DNA of 64,000 nucleotides from Micractinium sp. NFX-FRZ (taxonomy: Eukaryota > Chlorophyta > Trebouxiophyceae > Chlorellales > Chlorellaceae). Positions 57,898 to 64,000 of the stretch are shown here, one piece after another (position 1 is the first letter of the stretch; every line of letters begins with the position of its first letter). The notes under the pieces were generated by a model. That model was not told where the DNA came from. It ran no database searches and saw nothing but the letters and a program-made list of their open reading frames with translations. Where the stretch lies: the NCBI GenBank assembly GCA_029339195.1, contig JAPTJF010000171.1:52596-116595 (forward strand), read 5' to 3'. The translations under genes were made by a program, and so were the position numbers.

Positions 57898-59808
57898 ATG
57901 GCGGGGCAACATGGCGACGCTGAACTGTTGAAGAGGGCGGTGGTGTCGTTGGAGAAGAAGCTGCGGGAAAGCACGTCCATGGTGTCGGCACTGCAGGGCG
58001 AGCTGCGGCGGACGCAGGAGGAGGCTTCAGAGCTGCCGGCGGTGCGAGGCCGACTGGCGGCGGCACTGGCGGCGCGCGCCGCCGCTGAAGAACAGGCAGC
58101 GCGATGCCAGCGAGAGGCAGCCTCAGCCATGGCCGTGGCAGAGGATGCGCAGCGGCAGCAGGGAAGGGCGACTGATGCGGCCGAAGCAGCAGAGGGTGCA
58201 GCAGCGCGGCAGTCAGCGGCAGTCGACCGCTGGCGGGGAGAGGCGGAAGGGCTGCGGGTTGAGCTGGCGCGGGCGCGGGCCCATGCCGACACGCTAGAGC
58301 AGCAGGTGCAGCAGCTAGAAGGAGCCAATACGGGTCTGCGTCAGGACAACCAGCGGCATGCCGCAAAGCTCACAGAAGCCTACGAGCGGTGAGTGGGTTG
58401 TGGTGGGTGCTCCGCATGCCGGCGGCGGTTGGCGGGCGAGGGGTTTGCGGTGTTTTGGCAGAACACCCACTGGAGTTTGCTATTGGGGGATCTCGTGCAT
58501 GTCGAGGCTCCAGTTGCAACACCTGCCTCGTGCATGTGGGTGACCTGCAATGCCTGCCTACGACCCCTCTGCCTAGCACCCAACCTGTGTCACGAGCTTC
58601 CTTACCATGATGCAGGGAGGGGGAGTTGCTGTCCGAGGTGGCGCAGCTGCAGGCTCAGCTGCGTCAGCAGCAGGGGCAGCAGGCCGCTGCAGCCGCCGCC
58701 AGCGCCAGAGCTCCGGCCGCAGACCCCGCCGGCGGCGGTGCGGAGCAGGCGCACCGCGAGCTGATGATGGCGGCTGAGTGCAGCGCCAGGGTTGAACGGG
58801 TGCGCCTAGCTGGCTTTTGCTTTTCTGGCCTGCCTGTCCTACAGTCTAACCTTGACAGATGCCACAAGCCACAGCCTGCCTCACCTCTGCACACAACTGA
58901 CTTCCCCACCGGCCTGTCTGCAGGCTGAGCGGCGTACGGTCCAGCTGGAGCTGCAGCTGGAGGAGCTGACTGCCCCCGCAGAGCAGTGGCAGCGGCAGGT
59001 GGGGGAGCTGAGGGAGGAGCTGCAGGCTGCTCAGGCGCAGTGCCGCAAGGAGCAGGCGCAGGCGGCAGCTCTGCTGGATGCGAACTTGCGGCTGCATGAG
59101 ACTGTGCTGCTGCTAGTGGAGCAGGGCAGCGCAGGCAGGGGGGCAGCTGTAGGGGAAGCAGAGGCAGCGGCGGATGAAGAGGAGGTGTACAGCGAGCTGC
59201 CCCCGCAGCGGCAGCAGCCGCGCGTGCAGGTGCAGCGGCGCGTTAATGCCCCGGCCGGCCAGCCGCGGCAGCCCCGGGCACCGCCGCCACCGGCTCACGT
59301 AGCGGGCGCACAACGTTTGCAACAAGGCAGGGCAGCAGGGGCAAAGCTGCTGGCAGCTCCCAGGGCAGCCAAGGGGCAGGCAGGAGAGCAAGCAGGGCGG
59401 AGCAGCATCAGGGAGCAGCAGGCAGAGTTCACCATTGGCGCTGTGCATGCAAGCAGTGCAGCAGCGGCAGCAAGGGGCCCCATCCCTGCCAGGTGCCAGC
59501 CGCCGCCGCAGCAGCAGTTCCAGCATCAACCGCAGCTCACGCAGCAGCAGGCGGCGGCTCGGCAGGGCGCTGTGTCGGCAGCGCTGTCCCTGTCAGCGGA
59601 GCATCGCGAGCTGCACTTGTATCACAAGGCAGTAGCTGCAGAGCTGAAGCGTGTGAACAGCAGCCTGGCATCAACAGCCGCCCCTGGCAAGCAGCTGGCA
59701 CTGCTGCGGCAGCATGCGGAGCTGCAGGGCGAGCTGCGAGACGTGGCGGCACAGCTGGAAGAGAAGGTGGTGCAGCTGACAGCGCTGCGGCACGCTGGGC
59801 TGCTGTGA
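57898..59808 (+). CDS. Long coiled-coil protein, 519 aa
   Basis: Exons 57898-58388, 58616-58799 and 58924-59808 join in phase. Residues 1-220 are almost continuous heptads (ELLKRAVVSLEKKLRESTSM, LEQQVQQLEGANTGLRQDN). After a short Ala-rich break a second coil follows (RTVQLELQLEELTAPAEQ). Then comes a Pro/Gln/Arg-rich linker and a closing coil (HRELHLYHKAVAAELKRV; GELRDVAAQLEEKVVQLTAL). No enzyme, membrane or nucleotide-binding motif is present. The layout is that of a structural scaffold such as a centrosomal, flagellar or vesicle-tether protein; which one cannot be told. TGTAA lies at 59895-59899. Confidence 0.82.
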
Positions 59809-59894
59809 GCGGAGTGCACAGGTGCGGGCTGAAAGCTAGTTGCATGGGCTTTGTGGAGACAATATAACACCCCTACCATTCCGATTGGCAAGCC

Positions 59895-59899
59895 TGTAA
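59895..59899 (+). terminator. TGTAA polyadenylation signal of the coiled-coil gene
   Basis: TGTAA 87 nt after the stop. From about 59915 to 60626 I see no gene; it should contain the promoter of the RraA-like gene. Confidence 0.6.
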
Positions 59900-60626
59900 G
59901 CGAGCTAAGCTGATGTGTGCAAGCGCAAATTGCAAACAGGAGGAGAGCGTTGGGTTTCAAGCTAGGTGACAGATGCTCATGGGCAGTGTTGAAAAACTGA
60001 GCAATGATGGTGCATTACACGGCCAACCTAAAACATGGGTTGTCCCCCCTCCTCCCTGTGAGGCTGTCAGCACCTTTCGGAAGGCCAGTGCGGCCGCAGG
60101 GGAGGCAGGCGGGCGGGCCGCACGCACGGCTGGGTTGTGCCCTCAGTTGGATACTCCTCCGCAGGCGCCGCCAGTGGCTCGAGTCGACCTTGCAAACGAA
60201 ATTGGGAGCACAGCGCCGCGGAATAGCTTGGCCCGGCAACACTGCTGGCAGCAAGGTGCTTGCATTCCTCCCTGACGGCTTGCTGGACTTCCAGATGCAA
60301 CATGCAGCCCCATGTATTGGAAGTGTAGCGTGCAACCAGAGCAGAGCAGTCTCCCTGAGTGAGGGGTGGACCCGCCAGCTGGCCGGACAGGACCAGATGG
60401 CACATGCCGCGTGCCTGCCACATGAAAAGGCGCTTGCAGCGGCCTTCCGATACTCTGTATGCTGCTTGCGCCCCACCACCTGCCTGTTCCCCCGCTTCCC
60501 AGCACTTCTGCCATCTCAGTCACATTGAGACCGCATTCGCGACGCACGGCAGGAACACTCCCCCCGGGCCCAGACAACCAGCCAGCAGCGCTTTCACACG
60601 CAACAGGAGCAGCAGCAGCAGCAACC

Positions 60627-61635
60627 ATGAGCGCCTCAGCTGCCCCCGCCGCTGCCAGCCCAGCTGCCGCTGCCGACACCGCCCCCTTCCGCGTGGCCGA
60701 CCTGGTTGATACATACATTGGGCCCTACGGCAGCGATGCCCATGCCAACGGGCCCGTCAAAGTGCTGGACGCAGGCTTCAAGTGAGCTTAGGATGGGATT
60801 GTCGACAACGGTGGGAACCAGCCTGGCTGGGGATGCATCGGATGTGTGCTGCTGGCAGCCGGTCGCAGTATCCCCGCACCCCTCAGGGGCGTGTGTGCCC
60901 GCCCCAGCCCAGATGTCGCCTGCCCCTGCTGCCCACCTGTATGACCCACATATTCCACCCGCCTGTTCATGACCATGAATGTGCCCCGGCCACCGCCCCC
61001 GCCCAACCACCCTCGCAGCAACTATGGCGGGCGCAGCCTGTTTTACGGGCAGGTGTCCACCCTGAAGATCCCGGTCACCCACAACGGCACGCTGCGCGAC
61101 GCTGTGGTGGAGGAGGGGCGCGGCCGCATCCTGGTCATCGACGGCGGCGCCTCCATGAAGTGCGCCGTGCTGGGGGACGCGCTGACGGGGCGGGCCGCCG
61201 CGCACGGCTGGGCGGGCATCGTGGTCAGCGGGTGCATCCGGGACGCCATCACGGTTGCGGGGGTGGACATTGGCCTGAAAGCGCTGGGCACGCACCCGCA
61301 GAAGCCGGGGAAGAAGGAGCCGGGCACCCGCGATGTTCCGGTGCACGTGGGCGGCGTCACCATCCGGCCAGGAGACTGGCTCTACTGCGACGAGGGTGAG
61401 TTGTGACAGCGGGAGGTGGGGAGCGCACTTGCTAATGGGCAGGATCCCAGGCACTGAGCCAAAGCATGGGGGGGCCAGCCTTGCGCGTCGTGCCTCTGCT
61501 CCCTCATGACCGAATCACATCCCCAATCCTGCCCCTGACCGCCTCCCGCCCCACTGTGCCCCACCCGCCCGCCCGGCTGCAGACGGCATGCTCCTCTCTC
61601 CCACCGAGCTCGACCTGGCGGCAGTCAAGAAGTAG
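60627..61635 (+). CDS. RraA-fold protein (HMG/oxaloacetate aldolase-like)
   Basis: Member of the RraA family, a fold shared by bacterial RNase E regulators, plant RraA-like proteins and HMG/CHA aldolases. Exons 60627-60781, 61019-61395 and 61583-61635 give 194 aa in phase, near the usual ~160-170 plus a short Ala-rich N-terminus. Family blocks are clear: YGGRSLFYGQVSTLK, GRILVIDGGASMKCAVLGD, GWAGIVVSGCIRDAI (the Arg-Asp pair that binds metal and substrate in aldolases), LGTHPQKPGKKEPG and PGDWLYCDEDGMLL. Without a plastid leader, a cytosolic aldolase role is as likely as RNA-decay control. A second RraA-like gene begins 1.9 kb downstream. TGTAA at 61829-61833 follows. Confidence 0.9.
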
Positions 61636-61828
61636 GGCGGGGGCCCATACAGAAGCGGGCCTACCTACTGTCACGTGATGAGGCTCAGCTGAGAGCCACT
61701 GGCTGCTGTGGCCCGCAGCCATCGCCACTCGGCGTGCCACCTGTACCTGCAAAAACCAAACTCAATCCTCCTACTCCCTCCTGACTTGCCGCACTGAGCC
61801 CTGCTACTGTATATGTCTTAACATTGCC

Positions 61829-61833
61829 TGTAA
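61829..61833 (+). terminator. TGTAA polyadenylation signal of the first RraA gene
   Basis: TGTAA 194 nt after the stop in an AT-richer 3' UTR. Confidence 0.6.
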
Positions 61834-61847
61834 TCCACCCAAACTGC

Positions 61848-63424
61848 TCAAACCCTAATCACCGGCAGTGGAGTGAGGGCGAGCCGGCCGGCCAGCTGGC
61901 AGGCAGAACAGCATTTGCATAACTGAGTGGAGCCATGAGGCCCCGTTGGAAGCGGCCCTACTGCGGGCGTGTGGGCAGGCAGTATCGTACTGTGGTTTGA
62001 TGGCTCCTGATAAACCCTCGGCAGGCAGACGAACATGCACAGGCCCGCTTGCATCACGCAGCCCAGCCCCCTCCCACAGCCCCGCTCACGCCGCACCTCG
62101 CAACCGCGCACATGCAGGGCTGCCACGGCCTGAGCCTGGCCTTCCGCAACAATACTGCAGCGGGGTATCACCACGCTCAGTGACGTCAATGCGGTTCTTA
62201 TGTTTGAGTACACAAGAGCCCAACGGACAGCACAGACGAGCAGGGTGCCTCGACCGGCCTTGCGAGGGTCGGGGTCGGTGGCGGGCAGTGCAGCAGCGGG
62301 CTGCTTCTGACCAGTCAAGCTCAACTGCCACCATCAACGCCGTGGCAAGTTCCTTCTTCAAATAAGCAATCTCCTGGATGTGTACATTCACTGTGTTCCT
62401 TCCATAGTTTCATGCACTGCCTGCCATGCAGGTGCACACGCATGGAAGCGTGCCCGCATCAAGTGGGTGCTGACCTGGTAAGTACCACCGTACTGGTAAG
62501 GTGACACAACTGTTTGTGGGCATCTGCCAGCCTAGCGGCACATCCTTGGACGGCGGGCTGGGCCTGCTGGTGGGCAGGGCATGCACGCTGGCGCAGCAGC
62601 TTGGCCTGCTGCCAGCAGAGACCTTGCCTGGGAGCGGCGGCAGCGGCAGTTGACTTGCTAGCTGGCCCTCATTGTTCGGCAGCATCTTCCTGATACGACC
62701 CATCTGTTCCCCTATTGTGTACTTCTCCCTTTCACAATCGAGCCTCGCCTGAACTGCAGTAGAATTGAAGCGCCGCCTTTTTCCGCTCTCCTGACGTGCT
62801 GCACTGAACTCTCCTAATATGTCGCAACCTTCTATGTACGCCACGAGAATTTTCCCACCTCATCCTGACGGCTGACACTGGCTGGCAGGCAGGGGAGGAA
62901 GAGGCAGTTGCAGGCAGACTTACACCAGGCTTCCAACTTGCGGGCACCACCTTGGCTTGCAATGGATTGCCGCGGTGCCGTCGTCACGCTCACGTTTTGT
63001 CCTGGCCAGGCCCAGGTAGGCTGCTGAAGCAACACACGATTGTCCACACCACTTGCATTGCGCTCGACACCAAGGCAGCCACGCCAAGGGCACCTGGCTG
63101 GCGCAAGCCAGCCCGCCTGCCCGCCAACGGCGGCCGTTCCAAGGGCGGCCCCATTTTTTGCAGGGAGCGGGTCACTGCCGCCCCGTCGGGGCCTGCATAT
63201 GCCCTGTGCCTGGCAGGCGACCGTGACAGAGGTGCTTGCATCGTCCGCAAAGTGGCTTTTGAGGACCGCTTCTGCAGAGGGGGTGGAGCCGACCGCCTCC
63301 AGGACCGTGCAGGCGCTTGTCCATCATACCGCTTCGCGCTGGCCTCCAGGAGTGTGGATGCCATTTGGCGGCCAAGTTGGCCTCCCGTGAGGGCTCTGCC
63401 TGCCCTGCTGGCCAGCATCAACAT
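61848..63424 (-). other. Unresolved stretch, possible minus-strand gene
   Basis: Three minus-strand open segments could be exons: 63424-62990 (starts MLMLASRAGRALTGG, presequence-like), about 62850-62650 (Arg/Lys/Gln-rich, GKRRRF and MGRIRKMLPNNE), and about 62391-62300 (MNVHIQEIAYLKKELATAL). I could not join them with convincing splice sites, and the middle part is AT-richer than the neighbouring genes. It may be a small gene, a decayed gene or chance. Confidence 0.2.
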
Positions 63425-63560
63425 TTCCTCTGGCTAAACGCGGCCTCCACCCTGCTCCTTCATTCCACGGCATCTACACTGCCATCTTCCGCCCCACACA
63501 AGCCGCATAGCGCACAGGAAGCAGCTGCTGCCCACACCCAGCATCGGTCACTCCCTCACC

Positions 63561-64000
63561 ATGGCAGCCCCGCCCGCAGCCCAGGCCTCCTTCAAAATCA
63601 CACAGTGGCCCACGGGTAAGAGGGAGCTTTCGGCCGGGAGTGGTCCCTGCAGTCACATTCCAGCTGCCGCGTCCCTCTGTGTGGCCGGCTACCAGCGCCC
63701 GCTCAGTAGCTGGGCGCCTAGGCGCACAAGAGGAGGAGGGTGCGGCGGAGGCCGATACCAGATACCACGCCATGCACCCCATCCTTGCGCCGCCGCCGTC
63801 CTTGCCGCCGCTGCGTACCGGGACTGGTGCCACCCAGCTTCCTCTCACCCTGCTGCTCTCATTTATGTCCCTCAGTTCTTGCCCACTACCCTGGCCCCGC
63901 CCCCCGCAGGCTTTGACGCCACTCGCGCCGGCGTCTCCGACCTGTGCGACCTGTTTGCCACCCCCGTGGACGACCCCTCCGCCCCCAGCCCCGTGGGCCT
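63561..64000 (+). CDS. Second RraA-like gene, 5' part
   Basis: ATG at 63561 starts MAAPPAAQASFKITQWPTG. The intron 63616-63909 is in phase with a second exon that reads FDATRAGVSDLCDLFATPVD and runs off the window. T/VSDLCD near the start is the usual opening of RraA proteins (S/T-x-D-L-x-D), and the order matches the first RraA gene. This makes the two likely tandem paralogues. Only ~49 residues are visible, so the call rests on this motif and on position. Confidence 0.55.
   Translation, partial: MAAPPAAQASFKITQWPTGKRELSAGSGPCSHIPAAASLCVAGYQRPLSSWAPRRTRGGGCGGGRYQIPRHAPHPCAAAVLAAAAYRDWCHPASSHPAALIYVPQFLPTTLAPPPAGFDATRAGVSDLCDLFATPVDDPSAPSPVG

Noticed and set aside
57294..58328. Minus-strand frame starting at the ATG that overlaps the coiled-coil start codon
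   Set aside because: It runs antisense through the coiled-coil gene and cannot be joined in phase to the deaminase domain.

Overview
The window is nuclear DNA of a green alga, most likely a Chlorella-like trebouxiophyte. It is GC-rich, and its genes have many short introns, mostly with GTGAG/GTGCG donors and CAG acceptors. TGTAA, the chlorophyte polyadenylation signal, follows many stop codons. The gene content also fits: a gametolysin-type M11 protease, a GARP/SHLQKYR transcription factor, plastid-type presequences, and long Gln/Ala low-complexity tracts. For every complete gene except one weak small gene and one unresolved stretch I could build an exon chain in which all splice phases close and the summed coding length is a multiple of three. 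Those chains are given in the entries.

Layout. 1-1.6 kb: 3' end of an M11 metalloprotease (+). 2.7-3.2 kb: weak small gene. 3.7-8.4 kb: 984-aa MYND-finger protein (-). 8.8-18.2 kb: 23-exon HERC-type E3 ubiquitin ligase with RCC1 repeats and a HECT domain (-). It shares a 353-bp promoter region with a 1,306-aa DENN-domain protein at 18.6-24.2 kb (+). 25.0-27.2 kb: GARP transcription factor (+). 28.5-31.3 kb: unrecognised 660-aa protein (-). 32.3-37.6 kb: FAD-dependent monooxygenase (-), head-to-head with a DCC (DUF393) thiol-oxidoreductase at 37.8-39.0 kb (+). 39.5-40.3 kb: 126-aa two-helix membrane protein (+). 40.8-42.4 kb: probable plastid TPR-like protein (-). 43.1-47.6 kb: DRP1-type dynamin GTPase (+). 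48.0-49.5 kb: organellar peroxiredoxin-like protein (+). 49.9-52.4 kb: a protein with dynamin stalk, PH and GED-like parts but no GTPase domain (-). 53.8-55.3 kb: second MYND protein (+). 56.4-57.7 kb: TadA-type tRNA adenosine deaminase (-), head-to-head with a coiled-coil protein at 57.9-59.8 kb (+). 60.6-61.6 kb: RraA-fold protein (+), with a second RraA-like gene starting at 63.56 kb and running off the end.

This is ordinary chromosomal housekeeping rather than an operon, island or mobile element. Three of the divergent pairs share short intergenic regions (149-353 bp) and could be co-expressed. I saw no rRNA, tRNA, CRISPR array or intact transposon. The observations I would follow first are: (i) a full-length dynamin GTPase 2.3 kb from a GTPase-less stalk-PH-GED protein; (ii) several local tandem duplications that copied an exon-intron junction into the neighbouring intron, leaving decoy splice sites; (iii) a GTGCTGTGCTGTG-rich motif just inside the 5' end of introns in unrelated genes; (iv) GC-AG introns, one bordering a 58-nt exon needed to complete an RCC1 repeat.
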